From: Corynebacterium timonense
GTDB taxonomy: Bacteria; Actinomycetota; Actinomycetes; Mycobacteriales; Mycobacteriaceae
Reading direction: 5' to 3'
Assembly (NCBI RefSeq): GCF_900105305.1
Contig: NZ_LT629765.1
Location: 1,674,001-1,738,000 of the forward strand
Length of the DNA stretch: 64,000 nt
Below, in pieces: positions 26,358 to 34,563 of the stretch. The stretch's first letter is position 1; every line of letters begins with the position of its first letter. Both the position numbers and the translations under genes were made by a program. The notes beneath the pieces were generated by a model. It worked only from the letters and a program-made list of their open reading frames with translations, did no database searches and was not told where the DNA came from.

Positions 26358-26552
26358 TTGAATATCTCCACCTTACGCACCACTGTCACCGTTGTCAGCG
26401 CCATCGTGATGATCGCGCTCATTACTCTAGTCTTCGCCACGCCCTTCCCTTGGTGGGCAGGCCTGATCGTCGCGGTCGTAATCTTGATCCCGATGCAGAT
26501 CTACCTGAACAGGTCGAAGCCACAGCAAAAGGACTCGCGCAATGACTACTAA
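26358..26552 (+). CDS. Small two-helix membrane protein in the RiPP operon
   Basis: This 64-aa protein consists of two membrane helices (TVVSAIVMIALITLVFATPF and WWAGLIVAVVILIPMQIYL) and a short basic/polar tail. It starts at TTG 26358 behind AAAGGA and overlaps the next gene by 11 nt. It has no family I recognise. Within a bacteriocin operon a protein of this size may be an immunity protein or a transporter accessory. Confidence 0.7.
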   Translation: MNISTLRTTVTVVSAIVMIALITLVFATPFPWWAGLIVAVVILIPMQIYLNRSKPQQKDSRNDY

Positions 26553-27159
26553 CGCATCACACAACAGCGTCCTGCCCGGCGATGTCTCTTTCGACATTGA
26601 TAGTCTCGACGGAAGGAACCTGCTCTGGGTGCTCACCGGTTCTATTAGCGCAGCTTCCAGTCCGTTCTGGGTGAACTGGGTGCGCCAGCTCGACGTCCGT
26701 ATCTCACTTCGGATGATAATTACTCGCACTGCTCAGCGCTTTGTCAGTGACGAGGCTCTGACGGCTCTTCTTGGCAACAGGGTCGATATCGATACCTGGG
26801 AAGAGCCCAACGTAGGGGCCCTCCACGTCGATCTGGCCCAGTGGGCCGATGGAATCATCGTCCATCCGTGCACTTTGGATTACCTATCGAGGATTGCTCT
26901 CGGTCGAGGTGACTCTCCTTCCGTGCTAGCTGTTCAAAGCACCGATCGTCCAATCGTTGTGTGTCCAGCAGTACCTCCGGGTGCGACCTCTCAGCCGGCG
27001 TATCGGTCCCACACTGCGGCGCTAGTCGAGCGACCGAACATATACTTACTAGACCCAGTTTCCGCGTTCAGCGTTCACACCCACTCTTATAACGGTACTG
27101 CGCCCGCGCCATTCCCTAACGCGCTTTCGGTCCTAGCGGACGCGCTTCACGGTTCTTAG
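26542..27159 (+). CDS. LanD-like HFCD flavoprotein (peptidyl-cysteine decarboxylase)
   Basis: This 205-aa flavoprotein of the HFCD family (EpiD, MrsD, Dfp) shows the FMN-binding start LLWVLTGSISAASSP and the active-site His95 in ALHVDLAQWADGIIV. HPCTLDYLSRIALGRGD replaces the usual PASANT segment, and CPAVPPGATSQPAYRSH stands at the substrate-clamp site. Such enzymes oxidatively decarboxylate a C-terminal Cys to an enethiol that forms AviCys or AviMeCys. The precursor at 31896 ends in Cys, which fits exactly. It is the equivalent of LxmD in lexapeptide clusters. Confidence 0.88.
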   Translation: MTTNASHNSVLPGDVSFDIDSLDGRNLLWVLTGSISAASSPFWVNWVRQLDVRISLRMIITRTAQRFVSDEALTALLGNRVDIDTWEEPNVGALHVDLAQWADGIIVHPCTLDYLSRIALGRGDSPSVLAVQSTDRPIVVCPAVPPGATSQPAYRSHTAALVERPNIYLLDPVSAFSVHTHSYNGTAPAPFPNALSVLADALHGS

Positions 27160-27191
27160 GACTGACCGGGCGGGTTTTTCGGAAAGACACT

Positions 27192-28184
27192 GTGAGCACG
27201 CAAGTACATATTATCAAGCAATCTAAAACGCCTTTGCGACAAACCCGAACTATTCTCCGCGACGGGAGTCTGAGGCTTCACCGTGATGCTGGCCCAGATG
27301 CTCCTACGTGGAAACCGCCCGACATCAAAGGGGTACTGCCGGAAAACCCTCGGCTACATTGGGTCATACCGAGCGATGTAGACGGCCAATCCCGTTGGTT
27401 CTCGTTGCCCTCGGCGTTGAGCCTGTCACAAAGGTCATTAGCTGGTGCAGACCGCCATAACATTGCCACACTCGTAGACTCCTTTCTTACTGGCTTACCT
27501 CAAATTCGCGCCCTGCCGACTGATGGCGATGGAGCTGAGCCCGCCATCCTTCGGCGGCTGCGGCAATGGTGGACCGGCAACAGACTGCGCGAACCAGAGG
27601 TCAAACTTCGCGACCGCGTTACCGAGCTCCTGGGGCCAGCAGACATAGAACGCGTCAAACGTCTTATTACCGCAGACTACAGAACAAGCGTTCTGGGGTC
27701 GGCCAGCTGCTCCGAGCTTTTCCCTACCGCGGACGGGCGCGAAGTACACGCATTGATCGATGAGGTGTGCGTCGGACCTGCAGACTGGGAAATCGGAGTA
27801 TTACTTGGGGAGCAAATTGAAATTCTCACGCAGATATCTCCCAAGGTGCATCCCGCTGAGGATCCAGTTGTTATTACCTTGTTGGCACACTCCGCTACGC
27901 CGAGGAGCCATCTAGGCCTCATTGCTGGGCTTCGGTGGCTTCTCCACTTGCACGACTACCTAACCTACGTTTCTTACTCTGGTATCATTCTTGAAAAGGC
28001 GATTCCCGCTTGCGCACTCATCACAAATCCCTTCGAACCAAAAGCGGTGGCCGCATCCAGCACAGTCGCCCCGTCCGCCATTCCTGATTCAGAACCTACC
28101 GACTGCGAGGATCCAGATGAAAGTACTTGGTCTAGCTCCGCCGAATCTATCAACCCCCGTCTCGGGTTTCAAAGTTCTAGGTGA
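27192..28184 (+). CDS. Kinase-like (pseudokinase?) protein of the lanthipeptide cluster
   Basis: I do not recognise this 330-aa protein by name. Residues about 167-210 (VLGSASCSELFPTADG, then ALIDEVCVGPADWEIGVLLGE) align well by eye with the catalytic-loop and DWE regions of aminoglycoside-phosphotransferase-fold kinases. HGD is replaced by LGS and the metal Asn by Glu, so it looks like a dead kinase. The C-terminal 60 residues are Ser/Pro-rich. It lies between LanD and the oxidoreductase and may be the third (X) component of the class V synthetase; that role is an inference. The GTG start at 27192 follows GGAAAG. Confidence 0.7.
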   Translation: MSTQVHIIKQSKTPLRQTRTILRDGSLRLHRDAGPDAPTWKPPDIKGVLPENPRLHWVIPSDVDGQSRWFSLPSALSLSQRSLAGADRHNIATLVDSFLTGLPQIRALPTDGDGAEPAILRRLRQWWTGNRLREPEVKLRDRVTELLGPADIERVKRLITADYRTSVLGSASCSELFPTADGREVHALIDEVCVGPADWEIGVLLGEQIEILTQISPKVHPAEDPVVITLLAHSATPRSHLGLIAGLRWLLHLHDYLTYVSYSGIILEKAIPACALITNPFEPKAVAASSTVAPSAIPDSEPTDCEDPDESTWSSSAESINPRLGFQSSR

Positions 28185-29262
28185 TGTCTCCGTGGGTTCT
28201 ACCACGGTGACTGCCGGCGTGCTCGATATCCCCCAAATTGATTTCGAGCCGACGGCATACACACACAGTGTCCTAATTCGGGTGGACGCATTGACGTGCA
28301 ACTACCGCGACAAGGCTATTGTACTTTCTGAGTTTGACCACATTTCAATTGGACAGATGGGAACACAGCAGGTGACGTTTCTCGGCTCCGAATTTTGTGG
28401 CACCGTCATCGAAATAGGGGTAGAAGTGATAAGCATACAAAAGGGCGACCGTGTCATCCCTAATGCACAGTTTCCGGACGCTCCTGCAAAAGGGGTGATT
28501 CCGGGTGTAGCCACTAATCACGCCTCCGTTGGCTGGCTTATCCTCCATGAGTCGAAACTTGTAAGAGTTCCAGATGGAATACCGACATCTGTCGCTGCAG
28601 GACTCTCCCTAGGGTGCCAGACCGCTCATAGTATGATCCGAAGAAGTCAGGTTAGTGCGCAAGACAAGGTGCTCGTCACGAGTGCACGGTCGGCAACTTC
28701 CTTATTCCTGATTGCCATGCTCGAGGAAACCGGGGCACAGGTATGGGCCACCTCAACCTCTCCGTGGACTGATGAGGAGAAGGCGACTCTGCCGGATAAT
28801 GTCACCCTCGTACCCGTGGCGCGGGAAGAGACGTATTTCCCGAATGACGCATTCGCCCGCGACCTTATCAGCAAAGGTGGGGCGACTGCCGTTGTTGACC
28901 CGTTTTTCGATCTCCATCTGGTTTCAGCGGTTACTTTGATGAGCCAGCATGGCCGCTACATTTCCTGTGGCCGCGTCCACCAACATCCGGCACTCGGCCG
29001 AAACATTGCTGATATTGGCACCAAAAACATACTGAATGCCGATTATATTTTTAACATGATGATTTTCAAAAACCTCTCGATCATCGGTAACTGCCTTGGT
29101 TCCAAAGAGGATCTACTCGATGCGCTCCGCATGGTCTCCGAAGGGCGGCTTATCCCTCCGCCAGTTGATTCCGTATTCGGCCCCGACGAGGGCCACCAAT
29201 TCCTTGACCGTTCTTTCTCCAGTAGCGCTCGGTTAGGTAAAGTCGTCTTAGACTATCGATAA
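28117..29262 (+). CDS. MDR-family oxidoreductase, candidate dehydroamino-acid reductase (LanJ-like)
   Basis: This 381-aa medium-chain dehydrogenase/reductase has the GroES-like part (VLIRVDALTCNYRDKAIV, GSEFCGTVIEIG, KGDRVIP) and a Rossmann half with VLVTSARSATSLFLIAMLEETGAQVWATS in place of a classical GxGxxG. It ends GRLIPPPVD...LGKVVLDYR as in quinone oxidoreductase relatives. LtnJ, which reduces dehydroalanine to D-Ala in lacticin 3147, belongs to the same superfamily. Here the likely role is to reduce surplus Dha/Dhb in a Ser/Thr-rich core to D-Ala/D-Abu. The gene overlaps its neighbour by 68 bp; ATG 28117 follows GCGAGGA. Confidence 0.8.
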   Translation: MKVLGLAPPNLSTPVSGFKVLGDVSVGSTTVTAGVLDIPQIDFEPTAYTHSVLIRVDALTCNYRDKAIVLSEFDHISIGQMGTQQVTFLGSEFCGTVIEIGVEVISIQKGDRVIPNAQFPDAPAKGVIPGVATNHASVGWLILHESKLVRVPDGIPTSVAAGLSLGCQTAHSMIRRSQVSAQDKVLVTSARSATSLFLIAMLEETGAQVWATSTSPWTDEEKATLPDNVTLVPVAREETYFPNDAFARDLISKGGATAVVDPFFDLHLVSAVTLMSQHGRYISCGRVHQHPALGRNIADIGTKNILNADYIFNMMIFKNLSIIGNCLGSKEDLLDALRMVSEGRLIPPPVDSVFGPDEGHQFLDRSFSSSARLGKVVLDYR

Positions 29263-29280
29263 TCTCCGAGGGCTCGGAGA
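29263..29280 (+). terminator. Palindromic hairpin ending the first cluster block
   Basis: TCTCCGAG-GG-CTCGGAGA begins immediately after the stop codon of the oxidoreductase gene. It marks the end of the six-gene block before the IS-rich stretch. Confidence 0.5.
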
Positions 29281-29390
29281 AGGGAAATCCCCTAGTTTCT
29301 GGAAAGGTGTCTATCTGTCAGTAAGCCCGCTCGTCATGAAGGATCAAGTCCTTTTGAATGGTGTGTCTGCCGCTCGTTAAAATTAGCAGC

Positions 29391-29546
29391 GTGACGGTTC
29401 CAGGGTCCGTCAAGAGCCCGAATACTGTGGTCAGCTTACGTGACCTGCTGAGCAACATCGCCACCATCGATAATGCTGGGATATCAGCGACTACAAGGGC
29501 TTACGTTTTCTCCAGACTCGTCAGTGTCATCGAGCGCTTCCGCTGA
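29391..29546 (+). CDS. Possible small protein, 51 aa
   Basis: A GTG-initiated frame gives a 51-aa product with VVSLRDLLSNIATIDNAGI and RAYVFSRLVSVIERFR. It could be a remnant of a larger gene cut by the adjoining IS256 debris or a short cluster gene. No ribosome site is convincing and no family is recognised. Confidence 0.25.
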   Translation: MTVPGSVKSPNTVVSLRDLLSNIATIDNAGISATTRAYVFSRLVSVIERFR

Positions 29547-29935
29547 ACCCTATCATAGAGCTGCTCCGCGAGCGCCAGCCAGTCTCTGATCAAGGCGTCA
29601 CGGTTGGAAAGATGCTCAAGACGTCGGTACGCCGGTGGATCTTTTGATTGAGCCGCTCGGTCATGTTGTTCGACCACACGCTCTTACGTCGCTGATGGCG
29701 AGAAGGATACCCAGGTGTGCGTTGCTGGTGTCTAGGTAGACTTCGTTTAATCCCCGGGCCTTGAGAATCGCGAAAGAACCCGGTCCAGGAGGCCACAGCG
29801 TCGCTCGTGGCAACCTACATGCCGAGGAGCTCGCGGGAGCCTTCGGCGTTGACACCGGAGACTAGCAGGAAGGAGGTCTCTACTACGCGACCCTCCTCGC
29901 AGACCTTCATCGTCAATGCATCTGTGTTTTGTCAA
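29545..29935 (-). pseudogene. Decayed IS256-family transposase fragment
   Basis: Short pieces in all three minus frames match the complete transposase at 37424-38662: ASWTGFFRD, LDTSNAHLGI, NNMTERLN, RRTDVL and NRDALIRDWLALAEQL. It is an old, multiply frameshifted insertion-sequence relic. Confidence 0.8.
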
Positions 29936-30078
29936 GTTGTTGTAGGCCGTTTCGGCGCGGTTTTTTAGGCCGGGGTGGCGTGGTTTTGGGCCGTTTGGGC
30001 GTTGCTGGGTTTTCGGGTTATTTCATGAGGGCGTTTGCCAAGGTCCGACCCCTGGAAAGTGGACACAGGGAATTGAAC

Positions 30079-30983
30079 TTATGCGGTCAGGGTGAGTTTA
30101 CCGCAGGTGCGGTTTTCGTACTCGATGGGCGAGAGATAATCGCACCATGAGTGTCTGCGTTTCTGGTTGTAGCGCACACACCAGGCGAAGACGTCCCGTC
30201 TGGCGTGCAGCATCGAGTCGAAGCATTTCCGGTTTTGCAGCACCTCGCGTTTCAATGTCGCGTTGAACGACTCCGCCAGCGCGTTGTCTGCGCTGGTTCC
30301 CACCGCCCCCATCGATTGGGTCACCCCTAGCATCGTGCATCGTGCGCCAAATGCCTTCGAGGTATAGACACTGCCGTGATCTGAATGAAGAATCGCTCCT
30401 TTCAGACTGCCCCGGGCGCGCCGCGCTGAGTCCAGCGCATCGATAACCAGATCGACGCGCATGTGGTCAGCAATAGAAAATCCCACCAGCCTGCGGGAAT
30501 AACAATCGATCACGGTGGCAAGATACATATTGCCGCCACCGGATACCGGCAGGTAGGTAATGTCGCCGACGAGCACGCGATTCGGCGCCGGGGCATGAAA
30601 CTGCCTGCGAACAAGAACCCGGCAAAGACACTGCGGCCAGCATCTGCCACGGTGGTGCGCACGCGACGTTTCTTCGTGAACCCCTGGATGCCCATGGCCT
30701 TCATGATGCGTGCAACGCGTTTGTGATTGACCACCTCATGCGCCCCCGAATCAGAGTCGTTCAACACCGCGGCGATGCGTTTGGCTCCGTAGAGTCCGTG
30801 TTCGTCGGTGAACACAGTGCGGATACGAGCACCAAGAACAGCATCGTCAACAACCTTCTGACGGCGCGCGGCCTGCGTCTTTTTCCACTTGTAATAGGAA
30901 GATCGCCGCACCTTCAGCACGTCGCACATCCGTGTGACCGAAAACTCGGTGCGATGGTCCCAGATGAACTTGAAGCGGATCAC
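30079..30983 (-). pseudogene. IS3-family transposase OrfB (copy 2), frameshifted
   Basis: The N-terminal frame runs MIRFKFIWDHRTEFS to TTVADAGRSVF and shifts out of frame near 30615, where a short GC-rich change differs from copy 1. The catalytic part continues in another frame (LVGDITYLPVSGGG, HSDHGSVYTS, ALAESFNATLKREVLQ) to the natural end GKLTLTA. Unlike copy 1, the 3' part is intact. Confidence 0.85.
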
Positions 30984-31285
30984 AAGCCCATCTCTTTCGC
31001 AAAATACTGCGCCGCCTTGCGAAGGATATCTCGCTCTTCTTGAAGAAGCCGGTTGTGCTTCTCGAGCTGTCGGATCCGCTCTGAATCCGATGCCTTTCGC
31101 GCTCGAACTGCGGCATCAATCGCGCGGGCTTTTTTGCCCGTGCCGTAGCGCGTAACCCAGGCAGCGAGACTGCCACGGTTAACACCGAGATCATGAGCAA
31201 CCGAGTTACAAGACACACCGTCTGTGTCTTCATACATCGCGACCGCGTCGCGCTTGAACTCCTCAGAATAGGACTTACGAGGCAT
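30980..31285 (-). CDS. IS3-family transposase OrfA (copy 2)
   Basis: This 101-aa protein is nearly identical to the copy-1 OrfA (MPRKSYSEEFKRDAVAMYE; HTH; zipper QLEKHNRLLQEERDILRKAA) and overlaps OrfB by 4 nt. Confidence 0.87.
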   Translation of the reverse strand: MPRKSYSEEFKRDAVAMYEDTDGVSCNSVAHDLGVNRGSLAAWVTRYGTGKKARAIDAAVRARKASDSERIRQLEKHNRLLQEERDILRKAAQYFAKEMGL

Positions 31286-31355
31286 GGACTGAGACTACCT
31301 TCCTCCGGCTATCAACCGGGGCTAGCCTATGTCCACCAACAAGGGGTCAGGTCCG

Positions 31356-31610
31356 GGGGACACCCCCGACTTTTGCGTTAAGACGTGGAATTTCAGCCAG
31401 CAACGCACGTACTTGTGGTTCAAAGGCGGCGAAACTCGTGGCTCTAGCCCGACGCGGCGGGTACTTCAAAGGCGAATCCAAAGCGAGTGCCCGCTCGACA
31501 GTCTTCTTCGCGCAACCAACCTCGTCGGCGATCTTGCGTATCGATAAACCCTGCCCACGCAGGTAAAGGATCTGTGCCCATTGCTCCAAAGAAATCACCC
31601 ATCCAATCAT
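31356..31610 (-). pseudogene. IS21-type istA N-terminal relic
   Basis: The frame reads ISLEQWAQILYLRGQGLSIRKIADEVGCAKKTVERAL, the N-terminal HTH of IS21-family IstA transposases. It is cut off by IS copy 2 after about 80 residues. The outer end carries the GGGCTACTTTxC motifs (about 31620-31660) common near ends of such elements. Confidence 0.65.
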
Positions 31611-31783
31611 TTTCGAATGGGCTACTTTCCGGAGAGCGTTCTGGGCTACTTTTCAAAGAGCGCTGACAGATCACGCACACGGAATTACCTACACCCTCTT
31701 ATCCTCAAACAACACACTTGACAGCCATTAATTACCCAGCGGTTCCGCATTGCGATCTCATCCTAGGAAAGTTGCTGGAACCC

Positions 31784-31812
31784 TTGCGGCTGTGTATTCC
31801 CTCTGCTAGCGT
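31784..31812 (+). promoter_or_regulatory. Candidate promoter of the lanthipeptide precursor gene
   Basis: TTGCGG at 31784 and TAGCGT at 31807 are spaced 17 bp, leaving a leader of about 75 nt before the GTG start. The promoter would give the precursor gene its own strong transcription. Confidence 0.45.
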
Positions 31813-31895
31813 CGTGAATGCGCCACGACCCTTACTGGTTGGAGCTGTCGCATCCGAAACACTCACTTGCTCAACGATTCCGAAAGGACCACACT

Positions 31896-32075
31896 GTGAC
31901 TACTCAAACACTGATTAGCGGCTACGCCAATTACACCACCCCCTCCGCCATCTCAAACGCAGTTGCCGACGAAGCTCCGGCAATCTCTCCTACTGCCACT
32001 GTCACCACGTCTTCGCAGGCATGCATCACCACTATCAGCATGACCGTAACCGCCACCATCGATAACGGCTGCTAA
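31896..32075 (+). CDS. Lanthidin / class V lanthipeptide precursor peptide
   Basis: This is a 59-aa peptide with GTG start at 31896, GAAAGGA 8 nt upstream. The leader (about residues 1-38, ISGYANYTTPSAI, then acidic ADEAP) leads into a Ser/Thr-rich core with only two cysteines. The probable core is residues 39-59: it opens SSQAC (Cys43) and closes ATIDNGC (Cys59). Ser39 to Cys43 is the spacing of the N-terminal lanthionine of cacaoidin (core opens SSAPC), and Thr54 to Cys59 equals its AviMeCys ring (TASWGC), both recalled from memory. Remaining Ser/Thr may become D-Ala/D-Abu. The cleavage site is inferred. Confidence 0.88.
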   Translation: MTTQTLISGYANYTTPSAISNAVADEAPAISPTATVTTSSQACITTISMTVTATIDNGC

Positions 32076-32123
32076 AGGCGTTATCAAAGAATCAACAAGA
32101 CACTCACAAAAATATGAGTGCTC

Positions 32124-32166
32124 CTAGGCATGTTGCTCTGCCCCCTGGGTTGATCAACATGCTTAG
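32124..32166 (+). terminator. Stem-loop between precursor and kinase genes (partial terminator or mRNA stabiliser)
   Basis: CTAGGCATGTTG at 32124 pairs over 12 bp (one G-U) with CAACATGCTTAG ending 32166, with a 19-nt loop. It stands 49 bp after the precursor stop and 105 bp before the kinase start. RiPP operons often use such a structure to make precursor mRNA exceed that of the enzymes. Confidence 0.6.
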
Positions 32167-32270
32167 CACAATTTCGGTTCCCCGCCTCAACCAACGGGAA
32201 ACATCTGTTTACTTACATAATTTGGAACAACACCGCAATTGCAGCTAACGAAACCTTGGAAGTATACTTC

Positions 32271-33476
32271 ATGTCCATACACGCCGATGGCGCAAAAAGC
32301 GAAGTGTCTGCGATAACGGAGTTCGCCGACTCCTTAGATATAATACTCACAACACATGATTTAGGTCTCATCGAAAGGGCGTCCTTCTCCGCTAAGCGAG
32401 GACGCAACCTGAGCTGCACCTTCGAAACAACTAAGCACAATGCGCTATTCGCTAAGAACGCCATGGACGATATCCGATTCAAGGCGTCCGTCTTAGCGGC
32501 TCAAACACTACCGAGGATTGTGGGTGACACAGACCACGTTCTGTTTCAGCTACCTCGGTTGATGGCGGCTAATGGCACCGACAAGATCTTGATCTTCGAG
32601 GATGTCTTAAATTCTGACAGCCTGGCGACAGTCCTCCAGGGTGGCGCCGTCGAGGACAACCAAGTACGCCGTCTGATGAATAATATCGGTGCAGGCTTGC
32701 GCGAGGTGCACGACCAGGAAGTTAGCAAATCCAACCTTAACAGTGCGCCAAGTCCTCTACCACTACTCAGCCACTTTTCGCAATTACCGTGGTCATCCTT
32801 CGAAACACTCTCGGCCGAATCGCTCCATACGTGGGGGACGCTTCAGCAAGACAAAGAACTTTACCGGGCGATTGTATCACTCAGGGAGATGGAGAGCGCC
32901 GGCGCACAAGTGCCCATCCATGGGGACCTCCGCTTTGACCAGTTTTTGCTTGACACCGACGAAGGACTATGGCTAGTCGATTGGGAAGAATATCGCTTTG
33001 GCCATCGTGGCCGTGACCTAGGCACCCTTATCGGCGAATGGTTATACCTCGCGTTCATCACCTTATCGGACAAAGAGGTGCCTAACGGTGCGGTTGAACC
33101 CACTCCTCAGCCCGCATTCGACGAGGAACTTACACATTTTGAGATTGTTGCCCGAGGGCAAGAGGCGCTCGAGAGGGTTCTCCCGTTTATTTCTACGATT
33201 TGGTCTAGTTATTTAGGAAAGGCCACTCCAGTACATGACCTTCAGGATCTAGCTGCAGTAAGCGCGGCATTTGCCGGATGGCATCTCTACGACAGGTTAC
33301 TCGCCATATCAGAACTAGTTCCGCGGGTCTCAGCACTCTCCTGGGCCGCCGCAGGCATCGGCCGGAATGTCCTCCTTGATCCGATTGGGGCGGCAAATGC
33401 CCTAGGCCTCACGGCCCGCTTCGCACCCACTATACACAGGGAATGTGATATCGAGACTGATACGGAGGGAAGCTAG
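32271..33476 (+). CDS. APH-fold kinase component of class V lanthipeptide synthetase (LxmK-like)
   Basis: This 401-aa protein has the aminoglycoside-phosphotransferase/choline-kinase fold. The hinge region ILIFEDV is at about 107-112, the catalytic loop HGDLRFDQFLLD at 217-228 (the usual metal Asn is Gln224) and VDWEEYRFGHRGRDLG at 236-251 is the DFG-equivalent. In class V systems such a kinase phosphorylates Ser/Thr of the precursor and a HopA1 lyase eliminates the phosphate to Dha/Dhb. ATG 32271 is preferred because GGAAG lies 8 nt upstream; TTG 32256 is possible. The HopA1-like gene follows after 7 bp. Confidence 0.87.
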   Translation: MSIHADGAKSEVSAITEFADSLDIILTTHDLGLIERASFSAKRGRNLSCTFETTKHNALFAKNAMDDIRFKASVLAAQTLPRIVGDTDHVLFQLPRLMAANGTDKILIFEDVLNSDSLATVLQGGAVEDNQVRRLMNNIGAGLREVHDQEVSKSNLNSAPSPLPLLSHFSQLPWSSFETLSAESLHTWGTLQQDKELYRAIVSLREMESAGAQVPIHGDLRFDQFLLDTDEGLWLVDWEEYRFGHRGRDLGTLIGEWLYLAFITLSDKEVPNGAVEPTPQPAFDEELTHFEIVARGQEALERVLPFISTIWSSYLGKATPVHDLQDLAAVSAAFAGWHLYDRLLAISELVPRVSALSWAAAGIGRNVLLDPIGAANALGLTARFAPTIHRECDIETDTEGS

Positions 33477-33483
33477 CAAAATC

Positions 33484-34506
33484 GTGCCATTTGAGACAAT
33501 TCCTTCCGTCACGAACAGTAGCCCTAGCGAGATAATGAAGATATCAGACGAGGCTTTATCCATCTGCCAGAGTATCAAGGTTGACATCAAGCCGAAAGTT
33601 GGGGTTTATCACGCAACTGTCCAAGCGCGTCCCCGTGTCGAGGCCAAAAGCGTTCGCTCTCTGATACACCAATTGACATACGAAATATATTCGGAGTTCC
33701 ACACCGGCAATACGAACTCGGGGGACGAGACCATACTGCTTAATCCACGGACGACACGCGACCCATGCATCGAGCAGCAATTGAGTTCGGCGGTACCCCA
33801 TACTTTCACGGAAGCGCCTGGCATATTCGTCGACTGGCTCGAAGAGCGTACAGCCGCGGTCGTAGAGTTTGATAGGACCCGGATTGAAGTGCCTGTCGAC
33901 AAAATCTTGTCTTCTTCTGTAAAGCCGGGGCTTCCCGTGATAGTACAAGTTCCCGCAGTTCGACCTGCGCTCTCTCAGGGCTTCTGCGTGGTAGATGGGC
34001 CACGCCCACTTGGTCAACCACGCGCGAAAGAAATTCGACGCGTCTATCTACATGTTGCTTCCCCGGATGCCGCCGCGCAAGTTTGGAAAACTGTGTTACC
34101 CATGCTCAATGCGCTACGCGCACCATACCGCACCAAGGCCCTTTCCCGGCTGCAAGAATACCCAAGACGCGACGCGATTGTTTTCTACCTGCAGGCCGAC
34201 ACGTTGTCTCAGGTCTCCAGTCTTATCATGGAGCGACTTTCGGATTCCTGTCTCCTTGAAGACGCTACCTCTGCATTCGCCCACCGACTTGGCCCTGGCG
34301 TCGCGGTTGCGGACGAACCCAACGACCTCCGACCAAATCTGCGCGGGTTGAGTTTCGGCGAGCATCGCGCCCAGGTGCTAGCCGATGTAACCGTCCGGCA
34401 TGCGCTCCAACCACAGAGTAGGCTTGCGGACGTCCTAACCGAAAGCCTCCTATCCGCCGGGATCTGTCCTTGCAGTCTTGCTTTCAACGCCGCTGAAACC
34501 GCCTAA
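33484..34506 (+). CDS. HopA1-family lyase component of class V lanthipeptide synthetase (LxmY-like)
   Basis: This 340-aa protein resembles T3SS effector HopA1-type proteins: RVYLHVASPDAAAQVWKTVLPMLNAL, then YRTKALSRLQEYPRRDAIVFYL, and near the end FAHRLGPGVAVADEPN. These are the conserved K/R and Y-x-R-x-D positions as I know them from LxmY and thioamitide HopA1 enzymes. It would eliminate phosphate from phospho-Ser/Thr and perhaps catalyse ring closure. GTG 33484, 7 bp after the kinase stop behind GGAGG, is the likely start; GTG 33445 would overlap the kinase gene. Confidence 0.83.
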   Translation: MPFETIPSVTNSSPSEIMKISDEALSICQSIKVDIKPKVGVYHATVQARPRVEAKSVRSLIHQLTYEIYSEFHTGNTNSGDETILLNPRTTRDPCIEQQLSSAVPHTFTEAPGIFVDWLEERTAAVVEFDRTRIEVPVDKILSSSVKPGLPVIVQVPAVRPALSQGFCVVDGPRPLGQPRAKEIRRVYLHVASPDAAAQVWKTVLPMLNALRAPYRTKALSRLQEYPRRDAIVFYLQADTLSQVSSLIMERLSDSCLLEDATSAFAHRLGPGVAVADEPNDLRPNLRGLSFGEHRAQVLADVTVRHALQPQSRLADVLTESLLSAGICPCSLAFNAAETA

Positions 34507-34563
34507 CAGACGCACTCGACAGCTGAAACAACCACCGATATTTTCGATTTGAAAGGGAAACGT

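Larger units (their letters stand above)
30042..31355 (-). mobile_element. IS3-family element, copy 2 (inverted relative to copy 1)
   Basis: This is the same element as 22392-23706 at full length, on the opposite strand, with matching ends (GGTCCGACCCCTGG at the left, ACAAGGGGTCAGGTCC at the right). It interrupts an IS21-type istA relic at 31356. Together the two copies enclose the transporter/decarboxylase/reductase block as a composite-transposon-like unit. Confidence 0.88.
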
